A stretch of DNA of 64,000 bases. Origin: Brachionus plicatilis. Lineage: Eukaryota; Rotifera; Eurotatoria; Ploima; Brachionidae. The stretch lies in the NCBI GenBank assembly GCA_010279815.1, contig QEOQ01000508.1, forward strand, positions 3,155,808-3,219,807, in the 5' to 3' direction. The notes under the pieces are model-generated. The model was not told where the DNA came from, did not search any database, and saw nothing but the letters and a program-made list of their open reading frames with translations. A program made the translations under genes and the position numbers. The first letter of the stretch is position 1. Each line of letters starts with the position of its first letter. This document shows, in pieces, positions 35,592 through 47,541 of the stretch.

Positions 35592-35600
35592 AAATTTAGA

Positions 35601-36812
35601 GAAAATAAGTAACTTTAAATTATAAAAATAAAAAGCAAAATTTTTTTTTAAATTAATATTTTTTTAATTTACCATTTTCAATTATTTCTAATTGAAATTA
35701 AATGAGTGAAGTTAAATTAACACTAGAACGCTCCAGTAGGTTTTTTTTAGGATAAAGTTGTTGAAATTTTTTATCCTGATATGTATTGAATCCAGCAACC
35801 TTATATATTTTTGAATTTTTTTTTGATGATTTCTAAGTTCTAATTTATTTTTATACTGGTATTAAATTTTTATCCAACAATATTGAAAAATTTTAGGAAA
35901 AAATTAAAATTTGGTTGTTTCTCAACTTTTTAGGTTATTGAATTTTCTTGAATTGATACCTTGCTTTGGATTAACAAGAGCTAAATAATTTATTAAATAT
36001 TACAACTACAAATAATTCAAAAAGTTATTTCATATAATTGCAAAATCGATTATTAGCGCTAAAGACAATTCTAATTGATTTAATGGACTGAATGTAGTTG
36101 ATATTGATTTTTATTTCAATTTCTCTTTTTTCTCACTCGGAATAATTTAGCAATAAAAAAAAAAACACCAAATTAATATTCATTTTTAAATTAAACAAAA
36201 AGTTAATTTTTTTTCAAAATCCATTAGAAAAATTTTGCCAAATAATCGAATTAATTTTATTTAACAATAATAAACAATTTTAATTTTAATTTTCAGAGAT
36301 TCAGATTTTTATTTTAATTGTCCAAGTAGAATTGTACGATCATATGCAATTTTTTTTAAAAAGTTCATAAAAATTTTAAACTAGACTTGCTAATAATCAA
36401 GAGTACATTTATTTATAAAATAAATTGGTTAGATAAATTTTATTAAAATAGCGATTGAAATGATTTGAGTAAATTAAAAATTTTCCTAATCAAAATTTAC
36501 ATTTAGAGCAAAAATGGGTTCAGAAACTTCAAAAAAAGCTTACTGAACAGAGAAGAGATAAATAGTCATACTGTTCACAAAGATAAATGAGCTTATGGAA
36601 AATTAAATATATAAAAACTCTAAACGTCAAAACTACTCAGATCTAGATAAATAGGGCCTTTGAATAGAAAAAAATATATAATTCGACATAACTCTATCAG
36701 TTTAATTGAAGACCCTATTTATTTAAAAAAAAATCATTTGACATGGATAAATTTAAATCTAAGTCTATTTAACAAAGAGGTATAAATAGTTGTCAAACGT
36801 GTTGCCAAACTT
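35601..36812. other. Intergenic, AT-rich
   Basis: No ORF or repeat with defined ends seen. It should contain the 3' UTR of the calcineurin B gene at its right edge. Confidence 0.4.
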
Positions 36813-37481
36813 CTAGATTTGAATTGTCATTTTTTGGTGTATGTCACTACCCAATGAATCGCCAACCACAGCACAAAACTCTTAAAAAAAAATTATTAAA
36901 TAAAAATTTTCGAATTTAAAAAAAATTACCTTCATAGTTAATTTTGCCATCACCATCTTTATCAGCGTTTATTATAGTTTTATCAACAATTTGCTGCAAT
37001 TGTGTGTCTTTTAGATTATTGCCTACCATCATTTTGAGTACAGAAAACAATTCACCATTGGATATGTATCCATCTTTGTCCATGTCATACACTTTGAAGG
37101 CGACTAAAAAAAAATTTCCAATCTTTAAAAAATAGGAAAAAAAACAGCACTCACATTTAAGCTTGGCTTCCTTGTCACCCTTTACACTAAACTGAGATAT
37201 GCCCTCTATAAACTCTTTAAAATCTATTTCCCCGTTGCCATCCTGGTCAAACAAATCTATGACTCGCTGCACTAATGGGTTCTGCTGCAACTCATGTATT
37301 TGCATGAATTCTTCTTTGCTAAGTGCGCCAGAGTTGTCAATATCCAATTTTTTGAATCGTTTGCCCAGACGTTTTATTTCCTCAGACTCGACTAGAACAG
37401 AAAAGTTAAGCTGAAATGAGACAGCAATTGTGGACACTTACAATTGGTGCAGTCGAGTGGATACTGAAGATCATTGCCCAT
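36813..37481 (-). CDS. Calcineurin subunit B (regulatory, EF-hand)
   Basis: Four exons (37481-37442, 37391-37155, 37103-36930, 36880-36813) join in phase into 172 aa, against 170 in the human protein. It starts MGN, the N-myristoylation signal of the family. Four EF-hand loops are intact: [36 protein letters not shown] and [12 protein letters not shown]. Highly conserved stretches [29 protein letters not shown] and [17 protein letters not shown] leave no doubt. It is the Ca2+-sensing subunit of the phosphatase calcineurin (PPP3), acting with the catalytic A subunit in the cytosol. The tail ([12 protein letters not shown]) is slightly diverged from the usual ending. Introns are 49-51 nt. Confidence 0.97.
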
Positions 37482-39786
37482 TTTGCCTAGTGAAATTATT
37501 TATTCTCTAGAAAAAGGAAAAATATTTTAAATTGCGAAGATTATTTTGCGAAGAATTTTAGAAGCAAATTCTTCTAGAACAATGGTACTGAAATGCAAGT
37601 TGAAAATAAATTTTAATAATTTTAACAATGAAGCTAAATTGAAATGAAAATCGGCTCATTTTGGCCAAAATTTCCAGGTCTAAAATTAACATCAAAATCA
37701 TAATTTTAAATAAATTATTGCTTCGATTAAGTTGATAAGGCATCAAGTATTTAATTTTTGCTTTTGAGAAACTTCAAGGTATTTCTGTTAAGCTAGAGTT
37801 TTGCGTGAATTAAACCCATTGAATATAGACTCGATTTTTAACCACTATTGAGAAAAAAATCAATTAATTATGTTTATTAATTCTTGATTAATAAATGAAA
37901 ATTTTAATTTTTTTGCAACTTTGCACATGGTAAATTTTTAACAGAATTTAGTAAAAATCAACAATTAATAATATATTGGTGTTTTTTATTCTGAATTTTT
38001 GTTTGATTTGAAAAAAAATTTCAAAACAATAATTGGATTGAAAAAAAAATTGAAAATTCCTTTTTAATTTATAAATTAAAAATTATAGACTTTCAAACCA
38101 TTGCAAAAATCTTTCTGAAAGTTGAATGAAAAATTAAAAAGTTTTTTTTTTTTAAATATAAATTATTGCAAAAACTATTCTAAAAAATTATTTTAAAGAA
38201 TAGGCTCGATTTTATCTAGAATTTTAATTCTTGAATTAGACCTTATAAGAGATCATTAAGGTATTTTGAAGGAATCCCTTAAACCCATATTTTATTAAAT
38301 ATCTAATGACAGACAATCAAACCTAGTTAAAATTGATGCTTTAGTATAGACATTCTGAAATTTTTTAAAAGTGACAAAAAAGCTTGCTGAGGATTCTGGA
38401 ATATTTTATATTTAAAAAAAAAAATTAAAAGATTCGAATTATGTTTCATTAGCCTTTTAAAAATGGGCTTTTAGAAAAAATAATTGAATCTTGTTCGATT
38501 TTGAATAAAAAAAATTACATTAAGTTGAAAAATAAGTTATCACTTCTACATTTTAGAATTTTCATCGTTCTCATTTTTGACGTAATCCAAGATTGAAAAT
38601 TGATTGATTAAAAGATAGCCAAATTATTCTGAAACCCTCGATTTTTTGAACATAACCGGGATCTAATAGGTGTCATTTCTTATATGACATATGTGTAAAT
38701 TTATTATATTTAAAATCCCATGAGACTATAAGAAAAATAAACTTGAAATACAATTTATGACGGAGGGCCCATTTAACCTAAAATCCAAGGCTAGTTAGCA
38801 AGGTATTGAGAGAAAGTTAATTTGAAAAATGGTTGAATAAAAAAGCACATTTCCATGTCGACTTTTTATTGTTAAATAATTTAATAAAATATTTATTATG
38901 TTATATTATTTATCTCTAGATCAAAAGGAATGAAGAGATGATTGTTAGATGGGTTTGAGAATAACAATGAAAAAAGTCTTTAAAACTATTAAAATATTGA
39001 ATAATAATAAATTTTGAAACATGGATATATTTTTTCAAGACATTCGGAGAAAATCAACATAGCAACTTAAAAGAAAAAAAATTCAAAAATCAAATTACTT
39101 AGTTCTACCAAAATTTTCTAAAATTATCAAATATTTTCTGGAAAATTTTTATTTTTTTAAAAAAGTAAATAAAAATTTTAAAAAATCATTTAAAAATTAA
39201 CTTGCATTAAAATTGATGCTTTAGCATACACATTTTAAAAATTGATCAACAAGATTTAAGTGATTATATAAATGATTAGAAAAATGAAATTAAATTAAAT
39301 AATTTTTTATTTTTGAGTATAAATTATTAACTAGGGATTTCAAGATTTCTATAAAAACAGAAAATGCTAAATTCTGATAGAATTCTGATGAAAAAAGTGA
39401 AATGAAATTTAAACCTTGAAGCTTTTAACAATAAATGAAATAAATTGTTGAAATTTAATTAAAAATTCTGTTAGTTAAGTAAAAAATTGGCAAAATTTGT
39501 TACCAAGCCATCTGTTTATATATTTAATTTCTTGAAAATATAAATATATTCTTACAGATTTTTTAAATAAAAGGAAAATTTAATACATATTTGCTTAAAA
39601 GTTTGAAAAAAAAATTTCTACCTACTGTGAAAGTCTATGATTATTTTAAAATCAACTTTTTTTGCAGATCATGTTTAGAAGCAAAAATTATATATTTTTT
39701 TCATTTATTGTTTGAAATCTGTACAAAGTGTAACAATGCTGTAATTTTTAGAAAAGAAATAAAGAATTTAAAAATTCAAAGGACTT
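37482..39786. other. Intergenic, AT-rich
   Basis: Promoter side of the calcineurin B gene. A short direct repeat ('aattgatgctttagtatagacatt' near 38330 and a close variant near 39212) is the only structure noticed. No gene is supported. Confidence 0.4.
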
Positions 39787-40243
39787 AATTTTTTGTGTTT
39801 GAAATAAAAAAATGTATTCAATGTTGAAATAACATTGAAAAAGAGCGATGCTTCAAATATTTTTTCAGTTTAAAAATAAAAAATACTTTAATATTGCAAG
39901 CATTTTCATGTTTGAAATTAATCTTTCTAGTGAAACAGAATTTAATTTTTATTCAAATAAACATTGAAAATCATTTTTTTAAATTAATTTTTTAATTAAA
40001 CTTTGATTATTTAATTATTTTGTTAACTTTCTTTTTTTAATAAACAAATTAAAATAAGTTAGTTAAGTTAAAATGCGAATAAATATGAGGTCACGCGAGA
40101 ATAATTAAGCTATAAATTAATGGTTCATAGAATATGGCCAATTATTTTATAAGAAAACTTTAAAGGGTACCATTTGGAGTAGGCGAGTTTTTTTGCATTT
40201 TTCATGAATAGTATCTAGAATAAATTTAGTAAGCAATTGACTA

Positions 40244-41504
40244 CAGTACCGATTTGACAAGTGGATTTCTGGTAATATTACGTAAAATTACTTTGTATCA
40301 AAAAGTAAATTTACGTATTTTTACGTAATTTTACGTTTATTTACGTAAATTTACGTAAAAATTGGTAAAAATGAAAATGCCAAAAAAAAGCCCGATTTTT
40401 TGAATTTTTTATTATTTTCTAATAAATTTTGAAAAAATTAGTTTCTATTTATTAAATCAAATTTTACCAAAAGTTACTTTTTTTTACTAATTTTTACGTA
40501 AATTTTTGTAAAAAAAGGTAAAATAAAGTAAAAAAAAAGTAACTTTTGAAAAAAAATATCGAGACAAAAAGAATATTACAAATTAATAGCTTATTTTAAT
40601 CATTTGATTTATTTGGCTCGTAAAGGAACTACAGAATTCGCAGTATATTTTATTACTTAAAATAATTTTTTTGATATCATTTCTAAATTAAAAAGGTATT
40701 TAAAGAAAATATGGATCAATTTTTGTATAGAGATATTTTGGCAGAATATTTATTTCCGTATGTTGCTTCTAATTTAAATGATAATTTCAAACTTCATCAA
40801 GACAATGATCCTAAACACAAGTCATACATATGTACAACCTTTTTAGAAACAAATAGAATTAACTGGGTAAAATAAAGTTTAATAAATAATAAGATATAAT
40901 TGCAAAATTTTTACTTAATATCAAGGTAAAAGCACCTGCTTACTCACCAGATCTAAACCCGATAGAAATGGTTTGGAATGAATTAAAAAGATTCATTAGA
41001 GCAAATGATCCTCAAAATGATGAAGAATTAACAAGTTTAATTTTCGAATTTCAAAGAAATTTTACAATTACTAAATGTAATAATTACATAAGTCAATTAA
41101 AAAAATAAATAATTCTTAAAACTTTAAAATATTATATATATGTTTTTTTTTGTTTTATAGGTAGTTGATATAGTGATAGACAAAAATGGCAGATGGTCGG
41201 ACTGCTAGTTTATTAGAAAAATTAAAATTTATTAATTTTCTTTCAAAAGTTACTTTTTTTTACCATATTTTACCATTTTTTACAAAAATTTACGTAAAAA
41301 TTAGTAAAAAAAAGTAACTTTTGGTAAAATTTGATTTAATAAATAGAAACTAATTTTTTCAAAATTTATTAGAAAATAATAAAAAATTCAAAAAATCGGG
41401 CTTTTTTTTGGCATTTTCATTTTTACCAATTTTTACGTAAATTTACGTAAATTTACGTAAATATACGTAAAATTACCAGAAATCCACTTGTCAAATCGGT
41501 ACTG
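40244..41504. mobile_element. Tc1/mariner-like element with truncated transposase
   Basis: Flanked by TA (40242-40243, 41505-41506). Terminal inverted repeats begin CAGTACCGATTTGACAAGTG and continue into a long subterminal palindrome rich in 'tttacgtaa'. The total is 1,261 bp. A two-exon ORF encoding the C-terminal half of a transposase sits at the centre. Confidence 0.9.
40711..41108 (+). CDS. C-terminal half of a Tc1-type transposase
   Basis: Exon 40711-40866 starts with an ATG. A 59-nt intron follows, then exon 40926-41108 ending TAA, giving 112 aa with no internal stop. It has HQDNDPKHKS and APAYSPDLNPIEMVWNELK, the second catalytic Asp and the final Glu of a DDE transposase. I count exactly 34 residues between them, the Tc1 DD34E spacing. 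The N-terminal DNA-binding region and the first catalytic Asp are absent from the ORF, so the protein should not cut DNA alone. The spliced frame is still open, which suggests recent decay or retained use of the half-protein. Confidence 0.85.
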
Positions 41505-41574
41505 TATTTTAGAGTTGGAAAGAAATTATTGAGTTTTTTCTAAGATCGTTTCTTCAAGTTTACTCAAAAACTAT

Positions 41575-41760
41575 TATTATTATATATAAAGTTTTGTGAT
41601 GGTTTGAGCTGGTCAGCATAACGGGATTATGCGCACCACCCATCACCGGATTGCTTTAAGGCTCGGCCTTTTTCAACCCATTTTTCTTGGTTTCTTTGTT
41701 GTTTGTTGTCTGTTTGTCTATCTTCGTTGTTTTGCTAATTTGTTGCCATTAGTGAATAGT
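41575..41760 (-). mobile_element. GC-rich SINE/LINE-like 3' tail
   Basis: A GC-richer island containing 'gtgatggtttgagctggtc' and 'gcataacgggattatgc' (a short stem-loop). Read on the minus strand it ends in an (ATA)n-type tail at about 41580, the usual 3' end of a non-LTR element or SINE. No ORF is present. Confidence 0.4.
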
Positions 41761-42059
41761 AATACTCAAAAACTACAATATCAATTTAATTTATATTACC
41801 CTTAATATTGTGCGCTTTTTGATAAAAAATTTTCAAAAAATTAATCAAATTAAATTCGCACTTTTTTTAATTAATCAACTACTAAGCAATAGATTAATTT
41901 TAAATAATTCGACAATAAAACACAGAAACTCCTCCCAACCTCGTATACCCATCTTTTAACATTGCCAAAAAAAATTTTCAATTCAAGTTAATAGGAAAAC
42001 GAAATATTAATTTTATATTGTTGTAGTGAATAATTCAATTATTATTAACAAATATGATT

Positions 42060-42385
42060 TTCTTTTCTCAATTGCTCTTGTTTCGCTAGTCTATTTTGTT
42101 CAAAAAAACTTATGAACTTGCAGAATTTCCGCTTAATTGGAAGCAAGCATTTGTAACTCCTCTTCATAAAGGAGGCACTAAATTTCTCACTAAAAACTTC
42201 ACTTCTTTAATTTATTTTGATAATTATTTTTTATTAATAATTAATCAATCATTAATAATTAATCTTCTTCAACCTGTGTTCTCTGCAAGATTCTGGAGAG
42301 TATTATAAAGGATGTAATGCTGGCACATTTATCAACGAACAATTTAATCTCAGATTCTCAACATGGCTTCTTTTCAGTGTTGTAG
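42060..42385 (+). mobile_element. Non-LTR retrotransposon RT fragment (palm N-terminal part)
   Basis: The plus strand encodes FPLNWKQAFVTPLHKGGTK, then after an AT-rich insertion CKILESIIKDVMLAHL and NNLISDSQHGF. This is the order found in CR1/Jockey-like reverse transcriptases. The reading frame is disrupted, so it is a dead fragment. It lies next to the inverted terminal repeat at 42405-42445. Confidence 0.8.
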
Positions 42386-42445
42386 TTATTGAGAGAACTA
42401 CAACAATTGGATACATTTTGTAATTCAAACACAAAAAATTAAATT

Positions 42446-43426
42446 TTTCTTAAATGTAATCAGAAGACTTAAAATTAACAAACGAATGATTGTTTGATTA
42501 TTAATTAAAAATAATTATCAAAATAAATTAAAGAAGCAACTTAAGACACATACTAAAGAATCTTAGTTAAGACATATACTGAAAAGCCATATTAATTAAA
42601 GAAAAAACTTTTTTTGTGCGTCTAGAATTGTTTTAATTACAATTAGGCAATTCATATGATAAAACACAACTTGATGAGATTATTTATTCAGAAGTGTATT
42701 TTTTAGTGATTAAAATAGAGCAATTTCTATTGAAAAATCCGATCTTTCCTTTACCACAATATTTAAGTTTTAGTCAATTTTAGTTAATTTTGTCTTAAGT
42801 TATAGAGCAACCATTTGATTACCAGCAGAATGCTCAAGCCCACTATCCCAAAATTAAAAATTCTGAGACATCCTTTAAAAAGTTATATTTATCAAAAAAA
42901 TCATAATTTTAAAATTAAATTGTAATTATTCAAAAAAAATAGAGAATTGATTTTTATTAATTTTTTAATATTTTTATTTTATAACTCATAAATTAAATTT
43001 TTTTTTTGAAAATTAGATCTAATAAATTTTTTTTTTAATTTTTTCCCATTTCGAGCACAACCATTCGAAAATGTCTGGCCACGCTCCTGATGATTACACT
43101 AATAACCTTTCAAATATTCATTACAAGTACAATTACCAGGCATCCATTTGCGTTTCCATGCTTCATATTTCATTTTCAGAATTATTATTTATAAAAAAAT
43201 TTTGTTAATGAATATATTTTGTATAAGAAAATTTAAATATTTTTAATTTTTAATTTTTGTGGTGAAATAGAAAATAAAGAAAAAAAATCAAAAAAAAATT
43301 GAAAATAGAACAAAATTTATTAAATTTTTTTTTAAGTTTAATTCGAGTAGAAGCACCAAAAGGCAAAGTATTAAAAATGATATAAAAATTTTCAAAATTA
43401 ACATAAAGAAAAAATTAAAGCATATC
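42446..43426. other. Intergenic, AT-rich
   Basis: Nothing recognised apart from short GC-richer text near 43050-43160, with no open frame of note. Confidence 0.35.
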
Positions 43427-44082
43427 GGTTTTTTAATACCTCAAATTTATTAAAAGTTACCTCTAATTTGTTAAAAAATATCTGAAAATATTAATAAAAG
43501 TGTCAAAAAAAATAAAACCAACTCTTTTAATTAAACAAATACCTATTTATTAATTTATTTATTAAATCCATCTGATTTAATAATGTTCAGCCTAAAAAAT
43601 TTATATAAAAAAAATGTTTTTGATAAATTGATTAATCGAAATCAAAAAACTTCAAAATGAGTTTGGATCAAGAAAATACTCTCTCAGAGGAAGTATTATT
43701 GGATTATTGGAGTATTACAGTTGGCGGCGGTGGAGATCCAAAAGGCATCTCTTATGATGATGATGATATAACCGAAGTTGTGCCTAATAATTAAAAAAAA
43801 CAAAAAATATTCAATCAAGAATCTACTAAAACATGTGAAAAATTTGGCTCAATTATGAAAAAAAAACGATATTTTTATTGTGATAATTGTTGATTTTTTT
43901 TAATTTTTAGAGGTGAGTATTAACCTCTTGCGGTTTTATAATGAAATTGCTTTTTTTTTATTAATTGACGTAATTTTTTTTTATTTGAATACTTTTTTTA
44001 TATTTTGCTACTTTTTTAATAAAAAAATAGTCTTTTATTAAATTTGAGGTAAATTTTAATAAATTCGAGGCACTAAAAAACT
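43427..44082. mobile_element. ~660-bp element with ACCTCAAATTTATT arrays and mini-ORF
   Basis: Left end 'gttttttaatacctcaaatt' and right end (reverse complement) 'gttttttagtgcctcgaatt' match over about 60 bp, each repeating a 'cctcaaatttattaaaa' unit. A 45-codon acidic ORF lies in the middle. A target duplication could not be identified with confidence. Confidence 0.65.
43657..43794 (+). CDS. 45-aa acidic mini-ORF inside the 43.4-44.1 kb element
   Basis: An ATG-to-TAA open frame. The product has an acidic N-terminus (MSLDQENTLSEEV), a Gly-rich stretch VGGGGDPKG, then YDDDDITEVV. It is far from random AT-rich composition and sits centrally between inverted arrays. It resembles only in acidity the N-terminus of the SWIM ORF at 48142. 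No family recognised. Confidence 0.35.
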   Translation: MSLDQENTLSEEVLLDYWSITVGGGGDPKGISYDDDDITEVVPNN

Positions 44083-44692
44083 TTATTTCAAAATTTAATA
44101 GGTTAATAGAACAATATTAATGCTGAAATGTAAATATAAACAAGTAAAGTAAATTGAAATTTATTTTTTAGGAATCATTAACAGAAACAATTTAATTTAA
44201 AATAAGTAAATATCGGAAAACAATTAAAATTAATTTTTTTAGTTGATAAAAAAATCGTTTTTTTAAAGATCCTTCAAAAGAATCGATTTTTCCTTATTTA
44301 TTTTCTTAAGTCATTAAAATAAAAACTAATCGAAATTCATCATTGAAGTATTTTTAATAAAAACTGAGTTGAGAAATTTTTTCATTTTATTTTGGTCAAA
44401 ACTGCTTGAAAAGGAAACTGATTTTTAACGATACATTTTATTAATTTTTCTGTTAATTATTTTTTAAAATAAATAAATACTATATAATTAAACATCAAAA
44501 AAAGCTAATTGAAAATAAATCTAAAGCTTTCTTTCAAGTCGACATAAAACAAATCAAAATTTTAGGAATAAACAATATTATGATAAAAGTATAAAAACAA
44601 ATTTTGTTTGGCGTTATTTTTGTTGCATAACTAAATTTTCAACAAGAATATGAGTGACTTGACCACCAGGAAACGGATATAAACTTTTGCAC

Positions 44693-44865
44693 TTAAACAC
44701 TAAAATTTGAATTCACATTTTCGTTCGAATAAGGTTCAGGATGATAGCCATTGCAGTTTTCTGTTCCGTTTTGATTAAAGTAGCCCGAGTTTGACGAAAA
44801 ATCAAAATCGTTTATCATATTTTGTGTATTATCGGCTGCATTATATATGTTATTCATTGAATAAT
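44693..44865 (-). CDS. Possible 3' terminal exon of an unidentified gene
   Basis: After an acceptor-like 'tttttaag' an open frame of about 57 codons runs to TAA at 44695-44693. The product contains YSMNNIYNAADNTQ, DFDFSSNSGYFNQNG and GYHPEPYSNENVNS. The Asn/Ser/Tyr-rich composition recalls C-terminal regions of developmental transcription factors. An ATG at 44857 would give a 54-aa protein alone. No upstream exon was found up to the TANGO1-like gene, so it may be an isolated remnant or the end of a gene with a very long intron. Its non-random composition is the only support. Confidence 0.35.
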
Positions 44866-45033
44866 CTTAAAAAAATAAAGTTTTCAAAATTACGAATTTA
44901 AATTAAAAAAATATTAAACTATTGAACCATTTTTTATTAATTTATTAATTTTTAGAAAAGTCGTTCATCCTAAATCATCTCTTTAAAAAATTAGAAAAAA
45001 TTGGTTTTAATTCCAAAGTAACCAAATTTTAAA

Positions 45034-45508
45034 TGTATACATATGTCACTGTCAATTTATAAAATGTGTCATTTTGTAAAATGACTTGGCAAATGATAAA
45101 ATTCTAGAGAAAATAAATTGTATATTCACATGAGGCAGTTCAAGTGCTTTCTTTTGGGCATAGTAAAGGATTTATAAAGTGCTCTTTTGCTAAAAGCTGA
45201 GTTCAAGTTTGGATTGAAATGTAATGGGGAAATTTTTCAATAAAAAAATTCGATAAATTAAATTATTAATTAAGTGTTTTTTTTTGTAAAATTTAAAAAT
45301 TAAAAATTTCTTTCTAAATGAAAATAAATCTTTGAGGTGAAAAAATTTAAAATTTGAAATTTATATTTAGTAAAAACATTAAAAATTAATTATTTTGATT
45401 TTTAATGATATTTAAAATGCCTGGTCAAAGAAAAAAGGAAAATTTTATTATTTGCTAAGTCATTTTGCAAAATAACACATTTTACATATTGACAGTGACA
45501 TATACAAA
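45034..45508. mobile_element. Inverted-repeat element (MITE-like)
   Basis: The arm at about 45034-45110 ('atatgtcactgtcaat', 'aaaatgacttggcaaatgat') is repeated inverted at about 45440-45508. Ends are imprecise and no TSD was seen. The interior is non-coding. Confidence 0.65.
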
Positions 45509-46114
45509 TATCAGACAGAGAATTAAAATCTTAATATAAATAATTTAAATTAGTTAATTATTAGACAGGAAGAATATTCAGATCAACGTTAACGTTTCAA
45601 GGTCCACTATTTTCATATATTAGACTTCAGAATTTGAAAAAGAATAAATTTTTAGCTTGGTAAAATTATTGCAAAAATTTTAACAAGTTTAACATATTTT
45701 GTTTTAGATTTAAATTTGGATAAACCTTTTTTGAACACCCGTCACATAAATAATTCAACCTTTAAGTTTAAATAAATAAAAAAAATGGAGAAAAGTAAGT
45801 TTTTTCGTAAAAAACTAAAACCTAAAACTGTAAATAAATGCAGTAAAGAATTTTTAGTTTTATTATATTTAACAAGTTGGACCCGTCGCTCAGATCCTGG
45901 TTATTAAATTAAATATGATTTTTATTAAAATTTATTTTCACTGAGTCAGATGAAATAACTTCTCAGCCTGAGAGTTAAGTTACTCAATTTTTTTTAAATT
46001 TAATCTTAATATTTAAAGAATAGACGAAAAAATATAAAGAATCTTGAAAATTTAAAAAAAGATAGAAAAGAAAGCAATTACTAATAGGAAATGAATTTTT
46101 GTAAATCTTAAATC

Positions 46115-46656
46115 GGCAAATTGAAGTTTAAGATCAAGATCAAAAGATCAAAATATAAATTGTAATATTTTTTTTAATAATAGAGGAAAAATCAATTTTT
46201 TCCAAAGCAATTACTTGACATGTCATGTCAAGTTTATTTTCATATTTAAAATTTTACAATGTTCCTTTTTATTGAACTTTAATAGGTTTAAATATTTTAA
46301 TTGATTTTAATAAAAATTTACTTTTCAAGACAAAAAAATTCACCGTTTTTAAATTTTAAATTTTATAAGTGGAAAAATAAAATTATTTCAGTTTGAATGA
46401 ATGGATAAAAGTTAAAAATTTGAATTTGTGAATTAACTTAACCTGAATTACTTAAATTATTGACTGTTTTTGTCAAATAAATTAGAGATCAATCATTTTG
46501 ATGTTTATTTGATAATGAACTATAATTAGACATAACATGTCTAGTAATGTTTAGTATTTATTTCTTAAAAATTATCAAAATCATTTGATTAATTAAGTTT
46601 TGAAATTTTAAATGATCGTTTTGATCTTAAAATTTGATCTGAAACTTCAATTTGCC
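46115..46656. mobile_element. 542-bp MITE, GGCAAATTG termini, 8-bp TSD
   Basis: Inverted termini GGCAAATTGAAGTTT...AAACTTCAATTTGCC are flanked by identical CTTAAATC (46107-46114, 46657-46664). Subterminal 'agatcaa' motifs appear on both sides. There is no ORF. A lone left end of the same family lies at about 61087-61130. TSD length suggests hAT, but the termini are not classic. Confidence 0.85.
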
Positions 46657-46776
46657 CTTAAATCGAATATTTTTTTTTTAATTAAATTAAAATTTTAATT
46701 TTTAAAGGACCTTAAAAAGTTTATTAATTAAAAAATTCTCCAAAATAAATTTAAATATTGTTTGTGAAAGATAATA

Positions 46777-47541
46777 CAGTGTTTCTACTAAAAGCCCAGA
46801 ATATTAAAAAGTAAGTTTCGGTAAGCTTACGTAATCTAGCGTAAACTTTAGTCGGTAAGGATGATAAAAAATTTTGTTTTTTATTATTTTCTACCAAAAA
46901 CCTTTTCTTGCTTAATTTTAAGTAAAATTACACATTTTTTGGTAAAATTTGGTACATTACCCATTTTATTCAGTTCTTTTCTAAAAAAGACATACATCCC
47001 TCTGATTTATGTTTGGAGTCATTATCTTGATGTAAAACGAAATAAAAATCGTATTTTAATGCTCCAAAAAAAATAAAAAATTCGACAAAATCTGGTTATA
47101 AATTTTTGCATCTATATTTAATAAAGTTGATGTTGCTAAATATGTGCCAGCAGACTCGCCTTTCAACGAATGCTGGCGCAAAGCTTACCGCTGTCTAATC
47201 AAAGAGCGGTCAGTCGAAAAGAAATTTGAAAATTTTTTTTTTTAACGGTATGAAATATTGAGCTTTTTTTATTTTTTCAAAAAAATTTATTTCAAAATTT
47301 TGGAAAAACAGTCAATATTTACAGTTTTCCTACCAAAAACCTATTTTTTTTTGGCTGTAAGCATTCTGGAATGAATCTACTAAAAATTACGTAATTTAAT
47401 GTTATTTTACGTAATCTTACGTAAAATTACGTATCCTTACCGACTAATATCTACGTAAGATTACGTGAGCTGACCGAAACTTACATAAATTACGTTATTT
47501 TACGTTATTTTACCAATTATGGGCTTTTCGTAGAACAACTG
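46777..47541. mobile_element. Tc1/mariner-like element with TTACGTAA arrays
   Basis: Flanked by TA (46775-46776, 47542-47543). Termini are CAGTGTTTCTAC on the left and, reversed, CAGTTGTTCTAC on the right. Matching subterminal blocks 'aagtttcggt' and 'tagtcggtaaggat' are inverted between the ends. A GC-richer segment at 47140-47220 may be a coding remnant. Part of a second copy is at about 60275-60480. Confidence 0.85.

Larger units (their letters stand above)
39787..42445. mobile_element. Possible composite element with TTAATTTTTTGTG ends
   Basis: The left end (about 39787, 'ttaattttttgtgtttgaa') reappears inverted at about 42405-42445 ('ttcaaacacaaaaaattaa'), with 'tgtattcaat/attggataca' just inside. 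The interval contains the Tc1-like element, a GC-rich repeat and a LINE fragment, so it looks like a nested insertion site. The same termini bracket 58581-59934. No target duplication was identified. Confidence 0.5.

Noticed and set aside
47140..47220. GC-richer segment that reads VPADSPFNECWRKAYRCLI on the plus strand
   Set aside because: Possible transposase remnant inside the Tc1-like element, but no family signature was recognised, so not called as a CDS.
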